From Porphyromonadaceae bacterium UBA3318 (GTDB lineage Bacteria > Bacteroidota > Bacteroidia > Bacteroidales > Muribaculaceae): a stretch of DNA of 13,414 bases. Positions 6,884 to 13,168 of the stretch are shown here, piece after piece; position 1 is the first letter of the stretch; every line of letters starts with the position of its first letter. The DNA lies in NCBI GenBank assembly GCA_002361235.1, contig DESI01000066.1, positions 1 through 13,414 on the forward strand, given 5' to 3'. The notes beneath the pieces were generated by a model, which did no database searches, was not told the origin of the DNA, and saw nothing but the letters and a program-made list of their open reading frames with translations. The position numbers were made by a program, and so were the translations under genes.

Positions 6884-7552
6884 TTAATATTGCTCGAAAT
6901 TGTAGACTACGCCTTTCGATACTATGCCTTCTTCATCCATTCCGGTGACATGGGAAATGATGAAGGGCTTGTCCAGTTTTTCTGCGGAATTGCCATCCAT
7001 GTCGCATGATTCTGTGACCAGAATATTAGCCGGCGTGCTTATCCCCTTGAAGTATGATTCGAAGGAATTGGAGCGACCGTTGGCGTCGGTGGTCATTTCC
7101 GTCTTGCAGATGATGACCGGCCCCAGAAAAGTCTTGGACGGATATAAGAAGTTCCAGGAGGTGGTGTAGCATTTCTCATTGCTTCCCTTGCCTTTGCACT
7201 CGGTGGCGGCATACGCAGCGGAGGAATCCTTGAAGCTGATGTACAATGGAGATCCTTCCATAAGGAAACTGCCCTCGGAAGCCACGGACGACGAAAGCCA
7301 TGCAGCGTCACCGGTGAAGGGATTGCGTATTTTCAGCCAGTCACCCTCTTGTCCCAGCATTTCGAAGCAGTCGTTGTAGAATGCTTTTCCCACGATAGCG
7401 GCCGAGGTGGAAGGCTGCTGGCGGATGTTGGCCGTAGCCGATGAAACGAACACTGCGTCGACGTCTGTTTCCTGTGCGGAAGCGGAGAATGCCGTAATAG
7501 CCATTACGATGGCTGCGGAAAGAACGGCTACTGTTGTCTTGAAATTTGCCAT
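6884..7552 (-). CDS. Secreted SH3-domain protein
   Basis: The product has 222 residues with a signal peptide (MANFKTTVAVLSAAIVMAITAFSASAQ). Residues about 33-90 form a bacterial SH3 (SH3b) domain: VSSATANIRQQPSTSAAIVG with the typical N-I-R-x-x-P-S-T-S motif, then WLKIRNPFTGDAAWLSSS. SH3b domains of secreted bacterial proteins commonly bind peptidoglycan or act as protein-binding modules. The C-terminal 130 residues contain a Cys pair (CKGKGSNEKC) that could form a disulfide and have no family I recognise. The protein is probably periplasmic. The start is supported by the signal peptide and by a two-box promoter 39-70 bases upstream. It is a single-gene unit, convergent with the WG-repeat gene and divergent from the AlbA_2 gene. 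Confidence 0.75.
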   Translation of the reverse strand: MANFKTTVAVLSAAIVMAITAFSASAQETDVDAVFVSSATANIRQQPSTSAAIVGKAFYNDCFEMLGQEGDWLKIRNPFTGDAAWLSSSVASEGSFLMEGSPLYISFKDSSAAYAATECKGKGSNEKCYTTSWNFLYPSKTFLGPVIICKTEMTTDANGRSNSFESYFKGISTPANILVTESCDMDGNSAEKLDKPFIISHVTGMDEEGIVSKGVVYNFEQY

Positions 7553-7590
7553 AAGGTAAATTTTTCGTTAGTTAGAGTATGATTGTCGCG

Positions 7591-7622
7591 CAAAAGTATG
7601 CAAATTATTCGACATCCGCAAA
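7591..7622 (-). promoter_or_regulatory. Promoter of the SH3-domain gene
   Basis: On the minus strand TTTG (7619-7622) and TACTTTTG (7591-7598) are separated by 20 bases, matching the Bacteroidetes -33/-7 layout. Transcription would start near 7585, giving a leader of about 33 bases. Confidence 0.7.
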
Positions 7623-7664
7623 TCCCCTCTTGTCTCTATATAAATTGGATTATATTCAGTAAAG

Positions 7665-7696
7665 TTTGTCAGTTTCGCTTGTTTGTTGTAACTTTG
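7665..7696 (+). promoter_or_regulatory. Promoter of the AlbA_2/ATPase gene
   Basis: TTTG (7665-7668) and TAACTTTG (7689-7696) are 20 bases apart, a full Bacteroidetes consensus. The start codon at 7722 lies 25 bases after the -7 box. Confidence 0.8.
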
Positions 7697-7721
7697 TAGA
7701 TAGCAATATGTTGAGGTTGAT

Positions 7722-9245
7722 ATGACGATTGACGATATAAAGGCGCTGATTGCTTCGGATGAGTCGCGCACTCTGGAGCTGAAGAAAAGTACCGGAGAAC
7801 TTAAGGACGGTATGCATGCGGCATGTGCGTTTCTGAACACAGAGGGCGGTTGGCTTATATTCGGTGTTACTCCGAAGTCATTAAAAATTATCGGGCAGGA
7901 GGTTACTGATAAGACGAAACAGGAAATAGCTCAAGCCATTGCAGGTCTGGCGCCGGGTGTGTATATGCGTCCGGATTATATCGATGTGCCCGAGTATCCG
8001 GGACATCAAGTCATAGCCATGCATTTTGACGGATGGGTTTGGGGCGAGCGTCCACATACGTTTCACGGTTGCCCGTATTATAAAGTGGAAAGTACCACGC
8101 AGATTATGCCTCACGATATGTATGACGAACGAATACGGGCATTTGAGCCTAAAACATATTCGTGGGAGATGCGCCCGGCCAGCGGAGTGGCTTTTGATGA
8201 CCTGAACGAGAAGCATATCCGCGGATGTATCCGCATGGGGGTGGAGGGAGGCCGTATCCCTGCAAGTGCGTTGAGTGCGCCAATTTCTGATACGTTGTCT
8301 AAATGGAAGCTGTTGAAGAATGGGATTCCTACTAATGGCGCAGCCATGTTATTTTCAAATAATGTGGATGAGTACGACAATTTCAAGATCAAGATGGCTC
8401 GTTTCTTGGGTACGGACAAGAATGAGTTCATCGATGAGATGCGTGTGGAGGGAAATTTCTTTGACCTGCTTGACGCGGGTTTGGCATTCTGTTTCAAGCA
8501 TCTTAACCTGAGCGGTAAAATCACGAACCGCAGTCTTCAGCGGGAAGAACGGCTTGAAATACCATATAAGGCTCTCCGCGAAGCTATTATAAACTCGCTG
8601 TGTCATCGCCAATGGGAGAAACATAATCTGATGAATAGCATCGCCATCTATGATGACCGTGTAGAGATCGGCAATCCAGGCATATTCCCGTCTCAGATAA
8701 CTCCGGAAAATATAAAGGGACCACATGATTCATATCCATACAATGTGAAGATGGCAGAAGTGCTGTATCGTTCCATGTGGCTTGAAAACTGGGGCTCAGG
8801 CGCCAGACGTATCATGGAAGCCTGTGAGGAGCAGGGGGTGGAGGAACCGACCTGGCGTTGGGACGGAGGTTTTGTCTACGTTACCTTCAAGCGACCCGCA
8901 AAAGGGCTATCTGTTGATACGGTAAACAATAATCCCGATTCAAATGATGAAGGTAAGGGAGGCAAGTACGACCCAAGTATGGCCCAAGCACGGCCCAAGT
9001 ACGACCCAAGTACGACCCAAGTACGTAGAATGATAATATTGATGGATGATGATTATATGTCTCTTAGAGATATAATGGCACTCTTTAATTTAAATAGTGC
9101 AAAAAGGTTTAGGGAGAATTATATTAATCCGGGAATAACAGATGGTGCTTTGGAACGACTTTATCCGAATCAACCCCATCATCCAAAACAGCAATATCGT
9201 CTGACGGAGGTTGCTAAAGAATGGAAATCTAATGCAAAGCAATGA
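7722..9245 (+). CDS. AlbA_2 domain ATP-binding protein with C-terminal winged helix
   Basis: The 507-residue product has three parts. Residues about 5-125 form an AlbA_2 (Schlafen-like, putative nucleic-acid-binding) domain, with ESRTLELKKSTGE and FLNTEGGWLIFGV. Residues about 285-400 form a GHKL-type ATP-binding domain as found in the RecG-related HATPase_c_4 proteins: REAIINSLCHRQW (N-box), IYDDRVEIGNPGIFP, and NWGSGARRIMEACEEQG. A linker at residues about 414-436 repeats KYDPS..Q.R. Residues about 437-507 look like a winged helix (MSLRDIMALFNL...FRENYINPGI, YRLTEVAKEW). Such proteins are annotated as transcriptional regulators, and their cellular role is not established. The start is supported by a consensus promoter 25 bases upstream. 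The linker is encoded by an 11-base tandem repeat, described separately. Confidence 0.85.
   Translation: MTIDDIKALIASDESRTLELKKSTGELKDGMHAACAFLNTEGGWLIFGVTPKSLKIIGQEVTDKTKQEIAQAIAGLAPGVYMRPDYIDVPEYPGHQVIAMHFDGWVWGERPHTFHGCPYYKVESTTQIMPHDMYDERIRAFEPKTYSWEMRPASGVAFDDLNEKHIRGCIRMGVEGGRIPASALSAPISDTLSKWKLLKNGIPTNGAAMLFSNNVDEYDNFKIKMARFLGTDKNEFIDEMRVEGNFFDLLDAGLAFCFKHLNLSGKITNRSLQREERLEIPYKALREAIINSLCHRQWEKHNLMNSIAIYDDRVEIGNPGIFPSQITPENIKGPHDSYPYNVKMAEVLYRSMWLENWGSGARRIMEACEEQGVEEPTWRWDGGFVYVTFKRPAKGLSVDTVNNNPDSNDEGKGGKYDPSMAQARPKYDPSTTQVRRMIILMDDDYMSLRDIMALFNLNSAKRFRENYINPGITDGALERLYPNQPHHPKQQYRLTEVAKEWKSNAKQ
8964..9025 (+). repeat. Five and a half copies of an 11-base coding repeat
   Basis: Units AAGTACGACCC (8964, 8997, 9008) and variants AAGTATGGCCC (8975) and AAGCACGGCCC (8986) run head to tail, ending in a partial AAGTACG (9019-9025). 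Eleven is not a multiple of three, so any gain or loss of one unit shifts the frame. Both alternative frames hit a stop directly after the repeat (TAG at 9026-9028, TGA at 9031-9033). Confidence 0.9.
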
Positions 9246-9267
9246 TAAAAAAGCCGTATAAATTGTT

Positions 9268-9291
9268 CCCGTTTCTTTAAGGATGAACGGG
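9268..9291. terminator. Possible bidirectional terminator
   Basis: CCCGTT (9268-9273) and AACGGG (9286-9291) form a short stem between the convergent genes ending at 9245 and 9292. On the minus strand the stem is followed, about 15 bases on, by a run of six T. The stem is short, so the call is tentative. Confidence 0.4.
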
Positions 9292-10173
9292 TTAAATGTC
9301 GTTCTTTTTGCGGCGGGAGGTGTAGATCATGTAGATGCCTAACAGGATGAAGGCGGAGAGGATAAGCAGCATCTCGGTGACGTGCTCGAGGGGCGCGACC
9401 CAGATTTCCTGAAACAGATTGTTGCGGCCCATTATCTCGACGGGGGTCCAGAACACGATGACGGTGGCGATGGACATGCGCAGGTTGGCTCCCCATGAGG
9501 GTATGCGCAGCTGACGGGCGAACATGAAGCAGGTTCCGATGAAACATCCCACGCCTACCAGAATGGTAACGGGATGACTGTCGCCTAAGAGCACCGGGTC
9601 GTAGCAGAACATCAGCAGCAGGTACGACGCCCACATTATCATGTTGAATTCCATGAATGTCACGATCGAGACGTGGCGTGTCATGGGGCGGGCGCAGATT
9701 TCGTTTTTGCGTCCTCTCAGCAGCTGACGCTGACACCAGTTGATGAAGTTGCAGCCGTTGCGTGTGCTGAACGTGTACATCACCATTATCAGCATGAAGA
9801 AGCCGAACGACGCGGGCAGAATCAGATATTCGGGCTTGGTCACGACTTCGCCCGTGACCGGGTCGAGCATCGGCTGCGTGCCGAACCTGTTGGCGAAATA
9901 CATGAACAGGAATTCCACCCAGCCGGTCCAGAACAACAGACCGCCGATCAGTCCCCACAGCGTCTGGTGCGTATCACCCTTGGCGAAAACGCCGCGGATG
10001 GCCATCAACATACCGACCAGACCCATGGCAAAAGCCGAATAATGCAGAGCGGTGGGTTGCATGAAATGTTCCATCAGGATCATCAGCGCATGGCCCAGCG
10101 GCATCAGAAACAATACGATGAGGAAAGAGCTTATGGCTTTGAAAGGATATTTTTTCTTGGTCTGTGACTTCAT
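9292..10173 (-). CDS. Polytopic membrane protein of unknown function
   Basis: The 293-residue product has about eight hydrophobic segments, among them ISSFLIVLFLMPLGHALMIL, FAMGLVGMLMAIRG, WGLIGGLLFWTGWVEFLFMY, YLILPASFGFFMLIMVMY, FMEFNMIMWASYLLLMF, VTILVGVGCFIGTCFMF, and a last one ending ILLGIYMIYTSRRKK. The basic tail probably faces the cytosol. Conserved-looking polar residues sit within membrane stretches (His in PLGHAL, Glu in WVEFLF and FMEFN, Trp-Gly pairs), which would suit a redox cofactor or metal path, but I do not recognise the family. It is divergent from a PepSY-associated membrane protein with a shared 136-base promoter region, so the two may act in one envelope process, perhaps iron or electron transfer; this is inference from position only. 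Confidence 0.7.
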   Translation of the reverse strand: MKSQTKKKYPFKAISSFLIVLFLMPLGHALMILMEHFMQPTALHYSAFAMGLVGMLMAIRGVFAKGDTHQTLWGLIGGLLFWTGWVEFLFMYFANRFGTQPMLDPVTGEVVTKPEYLILPASFGFFMLIMVMYTFSTRNGCNFINWCQRQLLRGRKNEICARPMTRHVSIVTFMEFNMIMWASYLLLMFCYDPVLLGDSHPVTILVGVGCFIGTCFMFARQLRIPSWGANLRMSIATVIVFWTPVEIMGRNNLFQEIWVAPLEHVTEMLLILSAFILLGIYMIYTSRRKKNDI

Positions 10174-10224
10174 GTCTGTAATATTGAATGATGATTACGG
10201 AAAACTCTTTGATAAATTCGACGG

Positions 10225-10256
10225 CAAAATTACAAACATGGCGTTGTCTCCGCAAT
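10225..10256 (-). promoter_or_regulatory. Promoter of the polytopic membrane protein gene
   Basis: On the minus strand ATTG (10253-10256) and TAATTTTG (10225-10232) are 20 bases apart, fitting the -33/-7 layout. The leader would be about 45 bases. Confidence 0.65.
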
Positions 10257-10270
10257 CCTCTGAAATGAGT

Positions 10271-10302
10271 ATTGTCAGTATAGCGGGAATTTCATAACTT
10301 TG
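10271..10302 (+). promoter_or_regulatory. Promoter very close to the PepSY gene start
   Basis: ATTG (10271-10274) and TAACTTTG (10295-10302) are 20 bases apart. The ATG follows only seven bases after the -7 box, so the transcript would have almost no leader. The other promoters here lie 25-39 bases from their start codons. Confidence 0.65.
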
Positions 10303-10309
10303 CGGCTCG

Positions 10310-11836
10310 ATGACGAAACGATTTCATATAACATGGCGCGGATTGCATCGCTGGCTCGGGCTGGTGATGGCGGTGCTGATGCTTGTGTTCTGCGTGTCGG
10401 GTCTGATACTGAATCATCGGGATCTGGTATCAGGATGCGACATCAGCCGTAAGTTGCTGCCGTCTTCATACCGGATCAAGGACTACAACAACGGCGTGGT
10501 CCGGGGTACGGTGAGGTCGGGCGGCGACACGGTCCTGCTGTTCGGCAATGCGGGGATATGGCTCAGCGACACGTCGCTCAGCAATGCCCGCGACTTCAAT
10601 GCGGGTTTCCCTAAAGGAATGGACGGGCGCAATGTGCGCAACGTGGTGCGTACACGCACGGGCGAGCTGTATGGTGCCGCACAGACCGGCCTGATGCGTC
10701 ATGACGGAGAAAGGTGGAGGCCGGTCAGGCTTCCCGGCAATACGGAACGCGTTACCGATGTCGCATTGTTGCCCGACAGCACCGGCGTGCTGGCTCTGAC
10801 CCGTTCGGACGTTTATGTAAAGTCTGCGAATGATGCCGTATTCAGAAATGTCGGCCTGAAGGCTCCCGCGGGGGCAAAGAATGAAGTGACGCTGTTCAAG
10901 ACGGTATGGCATCTGCACAGCGGCCGGCTTTTCGGTTTGCCCGGAGTATTGATTGTGGATGCGCTTGCCATAGTGTTTGTTTTTCTGAGCATTACAGGTA
11001 TAGTAATCTTCATTTTGCCATATTCCATACGCCGGAGCGCGGTGGCTAAGGTGAAGCGTCAGGCAGGATGGCTGAAATGGAATTTCAGATGGCATAACAG
11101 CGTGGGTTACTGGACCATCGGTCTGACGTTGCTGATAGCGGTGACCGGGGCGTGTCTGCGGCCGCCGTTGATGGTGCCGTTGGCCTTAAACCGGTCCAAG
11201 GCTATTCCCGGCACGACGCTGGATCGTGACAATTTCTGGCACGACCGCCTGCGGGCTATCCGATGGGACAGCATGTCGGGCCGCTGGCTGCTGTCCACAT
11301 CCGAGGGATTCTATACGGTTGACGGGGGGTTTCACGCCGCGCCCGAACCGTCAGGAGCGAAGGTGACACCGCCGGTCAGCCCAATGGGAGTCACCGTATT
11401 CGAGGAAATGGAGCCGGGCAGGTGGCTGATCGGCTCATTCAGCGGTATGTATGTGTGGGACATGCGGTCGGGCAGAATCCATGACTGGTTTACCGGACAG
11501 GAATACAGGAAGAAAAAGCCGGGGCCGCCTATAAGCGATCATCTGGTGGCCGGTTTTACTCAGGACGTGTCCGGTTTTACTCAGGACGTGTCCGGCGGCA
11601 ATATCGTGGTGTTCGACCATTACAAGGGTGCGGTCGGATTGCCGGAGATGCCTAAGGTGCTGAGTCGACAGCCGATGTCTCTTTGGAACGTAGCACTGGA
11701 GGCGCACAGCGGCCGCCTGTACGACAGTCTGTTGGGTCCTGTCTCCGTACTCTTTATTTTCCTGGCCGGCGCATCGTGTGTGCTGGTGCTCGTATCGGGC
11801 TGGAAGATGACCCGCCGCAAAAAGAAAAAGCACTGA
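10310..11836 (+). CDS. PepSY-associated transmembrane protein
   Basis: The 508-residue product matches the PepSY-associated membrane family. Residues 7-35 have the hallmark ITWRGLHRWLGLVMAVLMLV helix start and end in LNHRD. A periplasmic part of about 165 residues follows. At about 200 comes WHLHSGRLFGLPG, then a hydrophobic pair of helices (LAIVFVFLSITGIVIFILPY and, after FRWHNSVGYW at about 259, TIGLTLLIAVTGACL), a second periplasmic part, a second HSGRLYDSLLG copy at about 464 and a last helix (VSVLFIFLAGASCVLVLVSG) with a Lys/Arg tail. The repeated His-Ser-Gly-Arg motifs and in-helix His residues are typical of this family, which is often linked to siderophore or haem uptake and ferric reduction; the function here is not proven. 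The start agrees with the family's usual N-terminus and allows an almost leaderless message. A seven-residue in-frame duplication lies at about 413-427. Confidence 0.85.
   Translation: MTKRFHITWRGLHRWLGLVMAVLMLVFCVSGLILNHRDLVSGCDISRKLLPSSYRIKDYNNGVVRGTVRSGGDTVLLFGNAGIWLSDTSLSNARDFNAGFPKGMDGRNVRNVVRTRTGELYGAAQTGLMRHDGERWRPVRLPGNTERVTDVALLPDSTGVLALTRSDVYVKSANDAVFRNVGLKAPAGAKNEVTLFKTVWHLHSGRLFGLPGVLIVDALAIVFVFLSITGIVIFILPYSIRRSAVAKVKRQAGWLKWNFRWHNSVGYWTIGLTLLIAVTGACLRPPLMVPLALNRSKAIPGTTLDRDNFWHDRLRAIRWDSMSGRWLLSTSEGFYTVDGGFHAAPEPSGAKVTPPVSPMGVTVFEEMEPGRWLIGSFSGMYVWDMRSGRIHDWFTGQEYRKKKPGPPISDHLVAGFTQDVSGFTQDVSGGNIVVFDHYKGAVGLPEMPKVLSRQPMSLWNVALEAHSGRLYDSLLGPVSVLFIFLAGASCVLVLVSGWKMTRRKKKKH
11550..11591 (+). 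repeat. In-frame 21-base tandem duplication
   Basis: CCGGTTTTACTCAGGACGTG plus T occurs twice without a gap (11550-11570 and 11571-11591). It duplicates the peptide GFTQDVS in the periplasmic part of the PepSY-associated protein. The two copies are identical, which suggests a recent event. Confidence 0.9.
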
Positions 11837-11881
11837 AGTAAAAAATAGGCATTGCATAGTGGCTCGCACACTCCGACGTTA

Positions 11882-11909
11882 GTTGCGCGGGCACTCCGTG
11901 TCGCGCGAC
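11882..11909. other. GC-rich hairpin after the PepSY gene
   Basis: GTTGCGCG (11882-11889) pairs with CGCGCGAC (11902-11909) with one wobble, and CAC/GTG pairs inside. It may be the terminator of the PepSY gene ending 46 bases earlier, although no T-run follows. The stretch from 11910 to 12071 has only short direct repeats (GAACTGAC at 12019 and 12038) and no gene. Confidence 0.4.
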
Positions 11910-12071
11910 CGGGGGCGGTGTTCCGTTAAAAGGTAATTAATTCAACTTTCGCATGTTTGAATTATAAAGATTTTCAAGGCATGGAACCGACGGCAAAGCG
12001 AGGCTTTTAGCCCACACTGAACTGACAGATATACACAGAACTGACTATTTGACAGATACTGCGAGTCGATA

Positions 12072-12350
12072 CCTCGGAGAGGTTGTTTCTCATTAACCCC
12101 ACGATGGCTGCAGGGCGCGAAGCGTCCCGACAGCCTTCGTGGGGTTAGTCCGGCTCGGTATAGCTTGGTCGGAGACCATGCCGCTCGCCTTAAGCAACCT
12201 AATCCTTGATCAGACTGGATACACATCAGGCAGTACAGCGGCATGGTCTCCGACCAAGCTGTATCATGCCCGACTGACCCCACGAAGGCCAGTGCCAGCT
12301 GAAGCTGTCCCCGACCATCGTGGGGTTAATGAGAAACAGCCTCTCCGAGG
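12072..12350. repeat. 279-base cloverleaf-like inverted repeat
   Basis: Outer arms 12072-12107 and 12315-12350 match at 35 of 36 positions. Inner arms 12134-12185 and 12237-12288 are mostly complementary, including an unbroken 24-base match (AGCTTGGTCGGAGACCATGC and flanks). Between outer and inner arms each side has a small hairpin: GGGCGC-GAA-GCGTCCC on the left, CAGC-TGAA-GCTG on the right. The 51-base central loop has no clear pairing. The motif AACCCCACGA(T/A)GG occurs four times in alternating orientation, so each side can also fold locally (12093-12110 with 12131-12148; 12275-12288 with 12315-12328). Frames that run through it on both strands follow the symmetry and are not convincing genes. 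It may be a non-autonomous mobile element or a structured RNA. Confidence 0.75.
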
Positions 12351-12504
12351 CACCACATTCCTAATAGAAAAATAATCTACGTAATAGTTCTGTGACTTGC
12401 CTTTCTTTATATTCCTTATAGTGAATATACGAAACTTGAATAGCGTAAATTTCAGTGATTTAGGTTGTATTTATCTTGTACTGGAAAAATTTCTGCATAT
12501 TTTG

Positions 12505-12535
12505 TTTGAATGTCGGAAAATTATTTGTAGTTTTG
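12505..12535 (+). promoter_or_regulatory. Promoter with GC-rich leader
   Basis: TTTG (12505-12508) and TAGTTTTG (12528-12535) are 19 bases apart, a good Bacteroidetes promoter in AT-rich DNA. Immediately downstream (about 12537-12605) the sequence becomes GC-rich with a CCCCG-GT-CGGGG hairpin and no long plus-strand gene. Transcription would either make a short RNA or form a leader of about 410 bases for the gene at 12953. Confidence 0.6.
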
Positions 12536-12705
12536 CAGTCGCAGACCGCAGCGCAGAGGCCCCGGTCGGGGATGAAGTGCGGCGGGAGCGCGAAGTCGTT
12601 CGGAAATTTAACAGTTTCAGAGGCTTCGGGACATAATATTGAATAGCGTTTATCCGCGCTGATTCTTGACAAGCAGAAATTTCTCGCAAAGATTTCATAT
12701 TCATG

Positions 12706-12834
12706 TCAAGGGTTGGGCAACGGTAGATGCCTGCGGTGATGTAATGTACGCGTTCGGAACCATATCCGTGAGGATATGTCCGGATGCTTAGATTGCATAT
12801 ACTGGCGTAGGGCTTCTGCGTTGCCGTCCGACAT
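12706..12834 (-). CDS. Possible 42-residue conserved small ORF
   Basis: The minus strand encodes MSDGNAEALRQYMQSKHPDI, then a basic Arg/His-rich end closing in LPLPNP and TGA. The frame is also open for 16 codons before this ATG, back to a TAG. From memory, near-identical short ORFs are annotated in other Bacteroidales genomes; I cannot verify this here. No ribosome site or TAnnTTTG box was seen. The ORF lies within strong inverted repeats, so the conserved thing may be a repeat element or RNA rather than a protein. Confidence 0.35.
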   Translation of the reverse strand: MSDGNAEALRQYMQSKHPDISSRIWFRTRTLHHRRHLPLPNP

Positions 12835-12894
12835 GAATAGGGCAATGCGAGAAGCCTCTGCTTGTAGGACGGTAACAGATACAGATTCCTACGC
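12753..12894. other. Hairpin element upstream of the BspA-like locus
   Basis: Three stems are visible: TTCGGAACCATATCC with GGATATGTCCGGA (12753-12784, GTGA loop); GGCTTCTGCGTTGCC with GGCAATGCGAGAAGCC (12811-12856); and an outer stem GCGTAGG (12805-12811) with CCTACGC (12888-12894) around the second. It may be a structured leader of the downstream plus-strand genes, or a repeat element whose minus strand carries the 42-residue ORF. The words TTGCATATAC and TTCCTACGCT are shared with the element at 1156-1260. Confidence 0.45.
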
Positions 12895-12952
12895 TATTCT
12901 TTTTATACTGACCTAACGCCAACGAGGGGAGTCCAGCGGCACAATAAATCCC

Positions 12953-13168
12953 ATGCAGCAAACTATACGATTGTATTTGGATGCCAAACTTCTCACAACA
13001 GATGAAGTTGCTCTTAAAAAAATCGTTGGTCTTCTATCGGAACTGGAAGACAAAGGCTTTTTGAAAGATAGTCGAATCGTATTTGATTCAACCCAAGAGA
13101 ATGAAGTCAAAGACATTTTTGACAGACACATACCATTGACACACACTCCTAAATCGGAAATCAAATGA
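12953..13168 (+). CDS. Small hypothetical protein coupled to the BspA-like gene
   Basis: The product has 71 residues (MQQTIRLYLDAKLLTTDEVA...). It is charged, without signal peptide or membrane helix; residues about 15-38 look like an amphipathic helix (TDEVALKKIVGLLSELEDKG). The ATG at 12953 is the only one available, since an in-frame stop lies at 12914-12916. Its TGA overlaps the ATG of the secreted BspA-like gene by four bases (ATGA), so the pair is translationally coupled, which is the main reason to believe this gene is real. I do not recognise the family. It is probably cytosolic, and a role in expression of the following surface protein is only a guess. Confidence 0.55.
   Translation: MQQTIRLYLDAKLLTTDEVALKKIVGLLSELEDKGFLKDSRIVFDSTQENEVKDIFDRHIPLTHTPKSEIK

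Noticed and set aside
8964..9025. CRISPR-like array
   Set aside because: The repeat units are contiguous 11-base copies with no spacers, inside a gene.
9179..9958. 259-codon minus-strand frame across the membrane protein gene
   Set aside because: It is in another frame of the same strand as the eight-helix membrane protein, is Arg/His-rich, and crosses the convergent terminator.
10466..11095. 209-codon minus-strand frame opposite the PepSY gene
   Set aside because: It is the reverse strand of a recognised family protein and shows no family features of its own.
11942..12283. 113-codon minus-strand frame and the 78-codon plus-strand frame at 12139-12375
   Set aside because: Both run through the 279-base inverted repeat and share the peptide NEKQPLRG only because the DNA is symmetrical; they are repeat artefacts.
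12537..12605. 6S-type or riboswitch RNA
   Set aside because: Only a short CCCCG/CGGGG hairpin is visible; no motif of a known riboswitch or 6S fold could be identified by eye.
12471..12845. 124-codon minus-strand frame through the GC-rich leader
   Set aside because: It reads through the plus-strand promoter and the leader, and the frame recalled as conserved in this region is the shifted 42-residue one.
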